Source: Clavelina lepadiformis
Lineage: Eukaryota > Chordata > Ascidiacea > Aplousobranchia > Clavelinidae
Direction: 5' to 3'
Assembly: GCF_947623445.1 (NCBI RefSeq)
Contig: NC_135241.1
Span: forward strand, 16,494,501 to 16,558,500
DNA: 64,000 nt
Below the pieces are notes generated by a model. The model did not search any database, was not told where the DNA came from, and saw only the letters and a list, made by a program, of their open reading frames with translations. How positions within the stretch are numbered: the stretch's first letter is position 1; each line of letters starts with the position of its first letter. Made by a program: the position numbers and the translations under genes. Shown piece by piece: positions 11,722 to 22,366 of this stretch.

Positions 11722-12717
11722 CTGGTGATGGGCGTTCTAGAATTTCAAATCTTTCAAATTCGAAAGATTCGAATCTAAAATGTCAATTTATTTTGAATAG
11801 TTGGAACCGAAATGATTGCAATCACCAATATACCGAAACAAAAATAAAGAAAGCCACATCAATTTCTTTTGCAGTTACCACTTTCCACAGGGTTACTATT
11901 AAACTTGTGCGATACGCGTCGGCGCTGAATTGTTTTTCTATTCTATTCGAGATTGCGCGAGTAGTCGAGCATAACGTAGACACGATTCCTATAATCCTCT
12001 ATAATATTTCGTCTATTCACTCTATCATATGCACTGTGATCGCCCCCTACGTGTGTGATCGGTGGTTTCTTTCGCGAAGTATAAGGAAATACCACAACTC
12101 CGCAAGGACATGTACTGCGATGTAAGTCTAAGTCAGGAAAGCAGTTAAGATGCTTGGAAGTTATGAATTTCCACATAATACGGCACAGTTTTATTAAATA
12201 AATATAAAAAGCATGCTATCACTTCATGTTTTCAACATACCGTATTTTCTTGAATAGAAACCGCGGCAACTATTTTTTATTTTTGAACGTTTTGTGCGGC
12301 TTCTATTCGAAGGCGGCTTCTATTTTTATTACATGAAGTACCGGTAGTGTTGATTAGGTGACAATAAAATTCTGCGCTCTCTTTTGACAAAAAAGTTTTA
12401 TTCTATTACTATCCGATCACTACTGTAATGTGACAACTGCTGTTTTTCGCAAGTGCAAGCTCTCAATGACAGCCTTTATATTACACCGAAACGATTTCAT
12501 CATTGTCTTCTGCTGCTTCTATGCGAGGGCGGCTTCTATTGTTTATTTTTCATCAAATCGTGCGGTTTCTATTCGAGGGCGGTTTCTATTCAATAAAATA
12601 CGGTATTCAAAAGCTATTCTAGAATAGGCCTACAATTTGAAATTCTAGATTCGATTTAACAATTGTAGAAAAATCCTAGACTATCTAATTATTCTAGAAT
12701 CTAGAATGTGCATACAT
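11722..12717. mobile_element. hAT-like DNA transposon remnant carrying a nested MITE
   Basis: An element of about 1 kb flanked by AGTTGAAG on both sides (11714-11721 and 12718-12725; a preceding T is also shared). The left end CTGGTGATGGGCGTTCTAGA is the CAGTGATGGGC-type hAT start; the right end carries TTCTAGAATCTAGAATGTGC, so the ends share an inverted TTCTAGA block but are otherwise diverged. The interior has frames but no recognisable transposase. A second element (12240-12603) sits inside it. Confidence 0.62.
12240..12603. mobile_element. MITE with CCGTATTTT ends and TA target duplication
   Basis: 364 bp with near-perfect inverted ends of about 25 bp: left CCGTATTTTCTTGAATAGAA, right the reverse complement of CCGTATTTTATTGAATAGAA. 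It is flanked by TA on both sides (12238-12239 and 12604-12605), which points to a Tc1/mariner-like mobiliser. The interior repeats a GGCGGCTTCTATT-like word at least three times. It lies wholly within the older hAT-like element. Confidence 0.8.
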
Positions 12718-12725
12718 AGTTGAAG

Positions 12726-13030
12726 CAATTTAGTTTATACACACTAAAAATAAAGACTGTCTAATGCAGATACTTGAGTGACTACAGAAAGTTATCAACA
12801 ATGCCAGATCGAAGGGCATAGGCGGCAAGCCTATGTGAGCGGAGCACAGAATATACTGTAAAAGAAAACTTTAGTTACGATGCTAACTAGGCAATGTCAT
12901 TGATATTTTCAGGGCAGTTAGATGGCATTAATAACTTTAGTTATACTTTTCTTTTTAGTAGGTAAAGTTAAGCAGAGACATAGAGGAAAGTATTCAATTA
13001 TTCAGTTCAAATAATTTACAATTTTAGCCT
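12726..13030. other. Intergenic stretch, nothing recognised
   Basis: No coding or repeat signal could be supported. Confidence 0.4.
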
Positions 13031-13608
13031 TGTGGCGAACGACGGATATAAATGTTACGAGGCATCCTCTGGAGTCTGGATACACTCCTGAAAGCGTAGG
13101 GTGATTAACTGTGAAGCGACTTTGAAGCTGGAGGACGCTTAACAGGCATCGCCGCAGGAGAGAAAGAGATAGCTCCTTACTCTGAGATGACCTTCTCCAG
13201 TAACAGTTCGGTGCTCTTCTCGACAAGCATAGCAAGTAAACCGACTTTTCGGACTTCTCGGCGCATTTCTCACATATAATAATTATATCATAGGGCGTGT
13301 TATATAAATGCTTGTGCTGGCAAGATGACACAGAATGTCTTATGTTTCACGAGTTCGAATGGACATTTTACTTTGAGTTTTATCTTACTGTTTATCTGCA
13401 ATTAGTGCTGGCAGAGAAGGATGCGCAACCTTTATGTTAGTCAGGTGAAGCGGAGTTGTTTGACGTCGACACGTGATCTCACTAACCAGAGATCGCTGCA
13501 CAATGCACAGTTGCACACTAAATTAGGCAATTATCGGTATAAAAAAAATGTGTGCAATGCGGAGTTTTTAAAGGGAAGTGCCCAAACTGTGTGGCATTAA
13601 CCGCCACA
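13031..13608 (-). mobile_element. Possible solo LTR fossil
   Basis: A 578-bp stretch that on the minus strand starts TGTGGCGGTTAATGCCACA and ends CGCCACA, giving the TG...CA ends with short inverted tips typical of LTRs. The start resembles the repeats at 21688 and 22366 (TGTGGCGGCC). No target duplication is convincing and no internal region is attached. Treated as an old, broken LTR-retroelement relic; the family is not certain. Confidence 0.35.
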
Positions 13609-14826
13609 ACTTAAAAAAATAAAAAGCCATTAAAACAAAAAAAAAACATGGAAAGAGGAAACAGATACCATACCACTATGACTACAGGGTTTGAGGCTCC
13701 AAACTGTCGTAGTCTTGGTTAAAACCTCTGGTTTGCACAACACAAAAGCAACGTGCTGTCCAGAAAAATATTTATGGAGTACTTAGGGTGGTATCGGGAC
13801 AATTCAAACCTGACAATTTTAAAAGTTAAGGGTTTGAATTGTTAGAACGGAGGTTTAGAACTGTCGGGTTTGAATAGTCGCAAGACCTTTATGAAAGGGT
13901 TAGGCTACTTGAGTTGTTTTCTCGCTTAGTTGTTCTAACTTTGTCCTTATGGCGGTTGCACCTCACAAGCTATGTTGATTTTCATTCAGTGACGTTAAAG
14001 CGATTTCGTGGTTGACTGTATCAACTCACCTGTTGCGGTCATTGGTACAGCATATGACGTACAGAGTTATTACAAATCGACAGTGAAACAAACATAGAAA
14101 TTATGTGACCTCAGTAACTTGGTCTGCATTACTCACAAGATATGATCTTCCCAGAACATGCCATAATATCCCGTTTCCAAACGATTTCCTGTCGGATGTT
14201 TGTAGCTTGGATTCGTGTCGCTCTTTTGTGTATTTTTTATGACGTGTTTTCCTGTGCTAATTGGCGCAGCCATATATTGCTTTTTGGTTAACCCCAATAT
14301 TATAATTCTACTATAACCCTGTCAAAAAAAAAGTTGTTACCTTGCTGTCTCGACTCAATGCTATGTTTCATCATTCTTAACCTATGAAAAATCAATATAA
14401 TTACGTTAAATCAACGTCGACATTTGTGTTTATTGTTGTCAAGCCATTTAGACTGCAACTGGTGACAAGATTCTTTGAATAAGATTCTACATCAAACTAA
14501 TTGTGAAAGAGGTTGAGCTTACGAAGGCAGTCAAATCACAAACAATTTAAAATGAACTAACTGTTAAGAATTGTCTACAATCAGACAATAACAAATCAGC
14601 GCGAATAATCGAACTTTCTCATCTTTCTGGTTGTCAGAATTTTACACGACCTTGGAGACTCATAATTAGTAGACCAGAAATCACAACCAACAACGTGCTG
14701 CAACTTGGTAACTTGATGGTGTGATCTTTTCAATTACAAGTCATAACACAACGTCATCATTTCATTACAAGTGTTTCACCTGGTGAGCAGATTTAATTGG
14801 TTTGTATTGTTAAATTCTATATATAA
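13609..14826. other. Intergenic stretch, no gene seen
   Basis: A small local hairpin of CAATTCAAACC-type words lies near 13800-13850. No coding exon or transposon end could be supported. Confidence 0.4.
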
Positions 14827-15445
14827 CACTGGGGAACAATTTTGAACAAAAAATTTGTTGACTTTGATTTTGCACTTGATTTAGGCTAATTCCGGTGTGC
14901 TGAATTCAAAAATGCCGCCAGTTTTCTTCTATCACGTCAAGTTTTTGCTCTACAGCATACATCCAAAATATGCAAATTTTCACGACTTTAGCTGTATTGT
15001 TTTTCCATTTGTAATAGGAATGCACAGGCTAATCATATTGTAAGTTATATACAAGAAGAATCAACTGAATTATTAAGCAAAAAAGGCACAGGCCTCGATT
15101 TAGGTCGATGCTTTTCCCCCATTTTTGGTTGGAGGATGCAATCATCCAACGAAACTAGATAAGAATGGTAAAATTGAAGTTAGTTGCTTTCAACCATGTA
15201 TGTACGCGTACTTTCCAGGAAAACAGACAAGCAAGAAAATAATATCTGTTCCTATCCCTGCATAGTGATGATTGGTGGTTCCAGGTTCATAACATTTCAC
15301 ACTATTGTGCAATTTTGCATCAGTAACTGTCAAATGCCTTTAAAAAAATGACGACTCGGTTACACCACACGTTTAAAAAGCTTGTCAACTGCGCTCAAAA
15401 CACGTGTTGCCTCGCTTTGAAGTTGTAGTTTCATAAAAGCGTGGA

Positions 15446-16833
15446 ATGTTTTTTGGAAAAGGAGCGAAGGTATCGTACTTTCGTTCGAGAGAAAGTGCGT
15501 TTTTACCATACTTTCGAAGTGACAGTAGCTTTGTGTATTGCCATAATATACAGGAGTTGGGAATTCCGATCTACAACTCAATTGAATGGCGAATGTTCAT
15601 TGACAGCTCAAAGAGGATCTTAAAGTGCGTCCTTCTCTATAATAGCAATTTATACGGTGCAGTACCAATTGCACATTCAGTTAGTCTTCGTGAAGAATAC
15701 GGAAACATAAAAAGAGTCATTGAATTGTTGCAATATCACAAGCACAATTGGATCATATGTGTTGACCTTAAAATGTTATGTTTTCTTCTTGGTCAGCAAC
15801 ACGGATACACAAAGAAAGTACCCCTGCTATTTGTGTATGTGGGACAGCAGAGCTCGAGATCAGCACTGGGTGGAGAGGAACTGGCCTCCGAGATCTGACC
15901 TTAAACCTGGTGATCCCAATATTCTACATGAAACACTTGTTGACAGAGAGAAAATTATTTTCCCACATCTGCATATAAAGCTCGGCCTAATGAGTAGGCT
16001 TACCATACGTCCCGTTTTAGCCGGGACAGTCCCCCTTTTTAACGTCTTGTCCCGGCGTCCCGATCGGTCGGTCAAACGTCCCGGTTTGGCATTCAGTCAG
16101 CCAGCATAGGCATACCGCATAGAAGCCATACACGAACATTAGCATATTCTTATTATTGTTTTTGCTGTGTAGCGCACCGGTACTTCTTGAAGAAGAATTC
16201 GTGATCTTTTTTGTTATTTATTTCATTGTATTCGATAAAAATGTTATTGTGACGTCATATGTCGAAAGCGTCCCGCTTTTAAGCCACAAAATTATGGTAA
16301 GCCTACTAATGAGGCAATTCTTTAAAGCATTGACAACTGAAAGCAACTGTTTTAATTACCTCGTTTGGGCTTTTCTTGGCCTGTCAATACAAAAAATTAA
16401 AGCTGGTGTATTTGATGGTCCACAAATTCGGCAACTCAACAAAGATGAACGTTTCAGTGGTTCAATGTCAGAATTGGAAGAAAATGCGTGGTTATCATAT
16501 AAAAACCTTGTCAAGGAATTTCTCGGGAATGCACGGGCAGAGAATTATATCGAAATTGTTCTGAAGCTATTGGAAAGCTACAGAGAACTCGGCTGCAACA
16601 TGAGCATCAAGATGCAGTTTTTGCATAGCCATTTTGCTAATTCCCTGGAAAACCCTGCTGCGGTTAGCGATAAGCAAGGAGAAAGATTCCATCAAGATCT
16701 GAAGGTGATGGAGGAAAGATATCAGGGAAGATGGGACTTGCAAATGCTGGCTGACTATTGCTGGAGTTTTAAGCGAGAATGCCCACAGCTTGAACATGCC
16801 AGGAAAAGCTACAAGCGTAAATTTTTGCCCTAA
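15446..16833 (+). pseudogene. Transposase-like gene (FIDSSK / CVDLK / GERFHQD family), broken
   Basis: Coding remnant of the surrounding transposon. I recognise the protein as a type seen as uncharacterised multi-copy genes in many animals, without a known name. In order it shows EWRMFIDSSKR (Asp codon at 15602), the strand AVPIAHS, IICVDLKMLCFLLGQQ (Asp at 15764), a zinc-finger-like PCYLCMWDSR, HLHIKLGL, GVFDGPQIRQLNKDERF, GCNMSIKMQFLHSH, and GERFHQDL (Glu at 16681) with YQGRWDLQMLADYCW before the stop. I infer an RNase H-like DDE layout with a CxxC insertion: Asp after strand 1, Asp after strand 4, Glu on a late helix. The gene is broken by a 4-base tandem duplication (AAAG) near 15815, which shifts the frame, and by a MITE at 15995. 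The part before 15446 looks missing or too diverged to read. Confidence 0.72.
15995..16305. mobile_element. hAT-type MITE inserted in the transposase gene
   Basis: 311 bp with 13-bp perfect inverted ends (TAGGCTTACCATA) and an exact 8-bp target duplication CTAATGAG (15987-15994 and 16306-16313) that fits the hAT nTnnnnAn pattern. The interior is rich in GTCCCG words (GTCCCGG, GTCCCGCTTTT) placed in both orientations. It splits the coding frame of the transposase-like gene right after HIKLGLM, so it arrived after that gene entered the locus. Confidence 0.92.
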
Positions 16834-17686
16834 AACTCGCACTTTATTTGTCCTGCAGAAGCAATATCCGTTTTAAGGAACAGAATAGAGCTTTGCAAAT
16901 GTTTATTTGAAAACCATTGAGTTACTTTCAGTTGCTTGTAGTTCTTAAAATTATTTATACAATGAACGCAAATGTCTTAAATGTTGTACTTTTTTGTGGG
17001 TTATGAGACAAAGCGGTGGGTGGCTAGCTCAAAAACTTGACGTGATAGAGAAAAACTGATGTCATTTTTAGAATCAGCGCCCAAACGTTAGTCAAAAACA
17101 ATTGTTAGACCGAAGTCAACAAAAATTGTATTCCCTTGTGATAATCGGTATTGCTAAATTCTATCCAGATTTTGAAGGTTATGGAAAACAAATGACGGCA
17201 TTGAAATTTGTTCACTAAATAACAGCGTAATAGGAAAAGAGCAACCACACCTAGTCAATCAGTGTTTTTTAATTTGTCTGTGATCCTGGTCAAACTAAAC
17301 ACTGTTTTCCATGATCAATTTTGCTTCGAGTTAGATAAAGCCTCATCATCTGTGTACTGAAAACCTGATTGGCAACAATACCCCACCATCTTTCTTTCCC
17401 CAACCTGCGTCAAAAATACCTTAACATATCTTCGATGACTTTGCGAAACGTTGGATCATCAAAACGAATTCAAGCGCTAGAAAAGCATCTTTTGTTGTTG
17501 AATATTTTAACATGTTAGCGGATAACTTGTTAAGTGCTTAGCAACTTGGACAAATCATGCAAAGTGTTAAATTAATCACAGTACAGTAATTACAGCAAAT
17601 TTTTCGATATTTTGATTATTTTTGCATACGATGTAATATGATGTAGATACATGTTTAAATTATAGAATTTCAATGTTCATCACATA
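16834..17686. other. Transposon 3' end, then empty intergenic sequence
   Basis: 17026-17140 is the right inverted end of the element described above. From 17141 to the ACP6 stop codon at 17687 no gene or repeat was recognised; the ACP6 3' untranslated region must lie here. Confidence 0.45.
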
Positions 17687-20209
17687 TCAAGAATGTTGGC
17701 CGTGAATTTCAGCAACTTTAGGAACACTTTCCAAGAGCGTATCCATTTTAACATTGCATTGAGTGTCAAATTCCTGTTCAGTTATTAAATATTGTGACAC
17801 AACGTCTCTGAACTCGTTTAGAGGACAAAATTCACCACTGCAACCAGGAATCACAGTGCCCTGATGCTCATACAAAACACGCACATAGTGATCTTTTGCA
17901 CCGTTTTCCATTGCCCTCTCATATAGCTCTAAAGTAATATTTGCTCCAAATGGAACCCAAGCAGAATTATCAATGCCCAAAGCATGAAGAAGAGGCATCA
18001 AAGTAGTATCATGGCCAGAATACATGCATAATTTCACTGCAGATGTATCCTCAATAGAAGACTCCATGCTTTTCAAAAATAACCCAAGGAGTGGCCCAAT
18101 GCCCAGTTTCAAAGCCATTTCTCTACAAACAGTATGTACAGTACTCAAATTGATAAATCAAAAATGGTTAGTGCCAGTGAATTGTACATGCCAAAGGGGG
18201 GCAAACTGCGGGTCGCCGACATGTTTTTTGTGGCTCTTCTAGCTGAAGTTATTTTATGTAAAACTTGCATTGTTTGCTGTATTTGTATTGACTTTACTGA
18301 TTTTTCGGCTCACTGGTGTTTGTAGTTTTCCACAAGTGACTCTTTCGTTGAACAAGTTTGCCCACCCCTGGTATGTATGCTATATATACCTTGTCACTTC
18401 ATAACCAGCAAATACATGATCCATGACATGTTTGGCAGCTTCCTCAGCTTGTTCTAAAACTTCTGGCAAATTTAAATGAGCTGGTAAGACACCATGGAAT
18501 TTATGGGAGCATAAACAGTCTCTCAATGTTACAATATGAACATTTGTTTCAGGTGGGATACCCAAAGCAACTTGAATTTCTTCCCTCTAAATATATCATT
18601 TTATAGCAAAAATATTTTAAAAAGTATTAAGTTAACAACTTCACAAACTTAGATGAAGGATGAAGACTTGGTTAAATGTACTTGCAAAGACATTATAACT
18701 GTAATACTATAAGGTGTATTTGTATGTTACATACTGTAGTTAAGCTAATACAGAGCCATAGCTGGCTTTTGTCTCAGGAGAGGGCAAAAGAAATTTGGGA
18801 AGGGACACGAAATTAACTTTAACTTTACATAAACGTTAGCCATCAAATAAACTTGTGCAAAGTGATATGAAAATAGTTTATCCCTACACTTCTTCATATG
18901 AAAATAAACTTCACATATAGTTAAAGACACCGCAGTCTAACTTTGTCCAAACATAGTTATCTGATTGCATAATTATATGGTCTGCTGCAAAAAAAATTCC
19001 TAACAACTTATTGTTATGTAACAAAGAAGGTTTTGTCGTACTTCATATGCCTAGAGCATAAGCTTTACACTTTGAATTTTGTTCATGGAAAAAAAAAGAT
19101 GAGCATTTTACAATTTAAAAGTCATAGCCTAAAAAGGCACTACTAGCAACCTTACGATGAACTGAGTTTTAAATAATGAAAACGGAAGCTTGCATATGGT
19201 TAAATTATGCAAGCAATATTATTTTCTTGTATACTAAAAAAGCTTGGACAGTTATAATTCACATGCAAAACAAAAACTAACACAAAATTGATTTGATTGT
19301 AGAATAAATGAATGTTTGCAAAAGCTATCCCATACAAAAAGAGTTTAACACAATTCGATCATAAGAGAACAAAAGATGATGCACAATATACCAATGCCCC
19401 AGCCTGGTTATCAGTCTGTAAATATATGTATATGATATATATTGTAGTTCTCTAACATTATATGCTTAGTGCTTACTTTATTTTTCATGCCTTCAATAAG
19501 ATCTGGCACAATCCAAGACCATCTGGTGAGAGATTTCAGGTACTTACATTTCAAAAAATTGGGATACAACACTTCATTTTCAAAAGCTGAGAGATGAATT
19601 GGAATTGCTATTTCTTCATCAGGATACAAACCTAAAACCAATGACCACTCAATAGCTAAATGCGCTTTAGATCTGAATCACTAGATAAATTTATTGCCTA
19701 CCAGCCAATGTGCAGCGTGCAGATTCAACAGCCCGACGAACCCTTGTGGACCTAACAAACACTTCATTGGAAAAATCTTCTGGTAGAAACTTCAGCGTAG
19801 CTATATAACGCTTCCTAAGGGATGTTCCTAGCCCAAACATTTGTTCAGCACCAAGTGCAGTCAACTGACCATGAGGAAATGTTGAACTAGCTGCCCTTGA
19901 ATCATTAGCAATATCCACTGGGTCACCTTGCAAACCTACGATTTTGTAAGGGACAAAAGTATGGCTGGCATGCTTTAACAATTTTTCATCATAATGGACA
20001 TGTGGCAAGTAATCTGGGGAACTCAAAGGAGTCCTAGCACCATGTCGAAAAACAACTTGCACTAGTTTGAGTTTCAAGTTTTCAGGTTCAATTGTATTTT
20101 CATTGTCTTCTTTAGACTCTTTTAGTTTGTATAACTCATTAACAATCATTGCCGCAGATGATCCGATTCCGAAAAGAAGGGCGTGCCTGAAGAAACTAAT
20201 TTTTGGCAT
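17687..20209 (-). CDS. ACP6: ACP6-like histidine acid phosphatase (copy A)
   Basis: Member of the histidine acid phosphatase family closest to lysophosphatidic acid phosphatase type 6, which in mammals is a mitochondrial enzyme removing phosphate from lysophosphatidic acid. Exons: 20209-19702, 19631-19477, 18586-18390, 18143-17687; phases 1, 0, 2 all join and give 438 residues (human about 428). A hydrophobic N-terminal segment (residues 10-24) could be a membrane or targeting signal. The catalytic RHGARTP is at residues 55-61; VRSTRVRRAVESARCTLAG and the C-terminal YSGHDTTLMPLLHALG supply the other active-site residues, including the His-Asp pair. Exon 4 uses a weak acceptor (TTTGAG). Intron 3 holds a small hAT-like element. 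The gene looks intact and is followed upstream by a second copy in the same orientation. Confidence 0.92.
18192..18370. mobile_element. Short hAT-like MITE in ACP6 copy A intron 3
   Basis: 179 bp starting CAAAGGGGGGCAAACTGCGG and ending GTTTGCCCACCCCTG, the CAGGGGTGGGCAAAC-type hAT end. The flanking 8-mers (GTACATGC and GTATGTAT) match only in part, so the target duplication has decayed or the border is one or two bases off. Confidence 0.55.
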
Positions 20210-20517
20210 ATTGCAACTAACGTTTTGATGCCAACTTATACACTTTTAGCAACAACTTAAATTCGTGTACCAATTAGTGGATCATATACCTTTGATAATG
20301 CTACAAAAGCACAATAAAATATTAGCCTCCAAGGAAGCCAACAACATTTATCTACAAAAGTGTGAAAATCACAAAAGTAAATTAATCTAAAACTAGGCCT
20401 AGTCCACACCGATCTCAATTCTCACTTTTCATGATCAAATTACCCAAAAAACTTCCTCACTTCCGAAGATTAGGGTTTCTAATTTCCAAAATTTGTATTG
20501 CTACTGGTGTATAATAG

Positions 20518-20702
20518 CAGCCTACTATTTTAAAATAGCTCCCTGTCGTTGTTTACTGCTCAGAAACTGATAGGCTGGTGTTCATAACAAGTATAGTCTG
20601 CAGCCTGATAGCAGCAGCTTAGCGTTGCACATTATCAACAGGAGCCTGTCAATAACTGAGAAGTAAACAATAACAGGGCGCTATTTAAAAACAGCAGGCT
20701 AC
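20518..20702. mobile_element. MITE with long (about 65 bp) inverted arms
   Basis: About 185 bp that is mostly two inverted arms: left AGCCTACTATTTTAAAATAG through CTGTCGTTGTTTACTGCTCAG, right its reverse complement with CCTGTTATTGTTTACTTCTCAG. The loop is about 55 bp. No clean target duplication was seen, so the superfamily is open. It lies about 300 bp upstream of ACP6 copy A. Confidence 0.55.
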
Positions 20703-20929
20703 TATATAAAGTTAATAGTCGTTCTTCTGATTACCATGCCACTAAGGATAGTTTCGTAAGTTTGTTTTATCAGCTTATTTATTTCCTAGTTACTGCACTG
20801 CCACAGCATCCAACTTTATAAAACTTATTAGTTGTATTATATATGTTTGTGAGCATCGTTTTGCCCTTGTATTTTTTTTACCTTATTGGTGGTTGTATGT
20901 TGGGTGCTATAGTAATAGCTGCCATGCTA

Positions 20930-21090
20930 ACTATTATTCATCTTTATCATTTGGTTACATTATTATTCTTGCACGTTTAAACCCTTCCGCTTTGCTAACT
21001 GTTATTTTATCGCGATTTACTTGTGAGCATTTTATTTTTAGTTTCCCCACCGATAATGACGAAAAATAAACAATACCAGACCTGTCTTTC
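20930..21090 (+). repeat. Dispersed repeat, copy 1
   Basis: Shares scattered blocks in the same order and orientation with 35950-36150: GCCATGCTAAC, TTATT-rich spacer, CTTGCRYGTTTAA, TGTGAGCATTTTATTT-like, and GACGAAAAATAAA versus GGCGAAAAATAAA. No ends were defined, and no coding potential was seen. Confidence 0.35.
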
Positions 21091-21349
21091 AGCAGGCTAG
21101 AATTAGTGACGTCACCAGCAAACTTTATCATGTGGTCGGTTAAAACTGCTGATGCGAGTTTGGGCCCGTAGAGATTAATTTTTGTTCAACTTAGTTTTAG
21201 GTTTTGCAAAAATATTATCGCATTTCAAGCGGAAAATTGGCATATGTTTCAGTTAGTCGTATACTCTCGCAGCGGCTTGGTTGGTATTTCTTGTTATGTC
21301 AGTTTGAATTGATTAATATATTTGATAACTTTCTTTGAACTATTTCGTG

Positions 21350-22366
21350 TGAACCGTTTCTAACTTCGGCAATTTATGCAGTTTTGTTACTTTCGCAGAA
21401 TATCGTTGTCCTGCAAACAGTGGAGAAGGATTTGCGGCCCTCGGATGTTTATAACTACGTGATAACGAGTAAGGAAGGTTGCGTTTCTTCCCAATGAGCA
21501 TGAGCTGAGTAGCTGACCCGAGCGTAGAATACTTCAACATTCCAGACTCCGTTTGCTGAGTACCCAACATGCATTATGTAACAAGCAAACACCACAGATA
21601 CCACTAAAATCAACGCAGATACCATTTAAAGTGAAATATCCAAACGAAGACTGCAGAATCACCACATGGTGGCACCTTGGCCGCCACAACATTCTTCCGC
21701 CAGATGAGCGCTAAGGAGAGTAGAGCAAGACGAAGTCGAGATTGTTCAACTTCAACAGTGATGAAACTCGTCTTTCCTGTCTCTGCGCTGGTCGCGCCTG
21801 ATGCATGAAATCCAGACTCGATGCCTGCAATACGGCGTCCGATGTCTTGAAAAGTATGCTCTCGTGGAAGTGTACTTAAAGGATCTTTCCAGACCGATGG
21901 TGTAACAAACCTTTGAGACAAATGTGTCAAAACTTCTCCCGGAAATATGGTTATGTAGCTGTTGCATTCATCCTGAGGATACGGTGACGACAGCGGCAAC
22001 AAGAACGACTTTCCCATACAACTTCGGGACTTGCCACCACCTCGTTTGAAACCTTAAGTATACCATTTGAACAACGACGTCGTCGTTTTCGTCAAGCGGG
22101 AGAATGTCGGTACCAGGATTCACAACCTTTTTTGCAGTTAATGGCACGTTTACCAAAAGTTAATAGCATAGTCGCTTTGCTGGCTTGGAGTTATTCAAAG
22201 AACCAGCGATGGATTCGATATTGTTCAAATAGTCTTGTCTGAATAACAAGTAGGCACCATATATATAACGAGAAGATACCATTAAAATCAACGCAGAAAC
22301 CATTTAAAGTGATATGTCCAAACAAAGACTGCAGAATCACCACGTGGTGGCAACGTGGCCGCCACA
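21350..22366 (-). mobile_element. LTR-retrotransposon fossil
   Basis: Two direct repeats of about 100 bp or more, on the minus strand both starting TGTGGCGGCCA and containing GTGATTCTGCAGTCTT, begin at 22366 and 21688. They look like LTR starts with a short internal region between them that still has protein-coding character (gag-like at best, unassigned). The element is broken, short and clearly incomplete. The two repeats differ at several sites, which suggests an old insertion. Family not certain; a Gypsy-like LTR element is the best guess. Confidence 0.42.

Larger units (their letters stand above)
14827..17140 (+). mobile_element. DNA transposon of unnamed family with long inverted ends
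   Basis: About 2.3 kb. The two ends are inverted copies of each other over about 120-130 bp: the left outer end starts CACTGGGGAACAATTTT and the right end, read in reverse complement, starts CACAAGGGAATACAATTTT. Both contain TTTGTTGACTT and, further in, CTATCACGTCAAGTTTTTG. ATAA flanks both ends (14823-14826 and 17141-17144), a possible 4-bp target duplication. Between the ends lies a transposase-like gene (15446-16833), which makes the whole an autonomous-type element now inactive. The diverged ends suggest moderate age. I cannot assign a superfamily; the ends and flanks do not match hAT, mariner or piggyBac. Confidence 0.72.
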
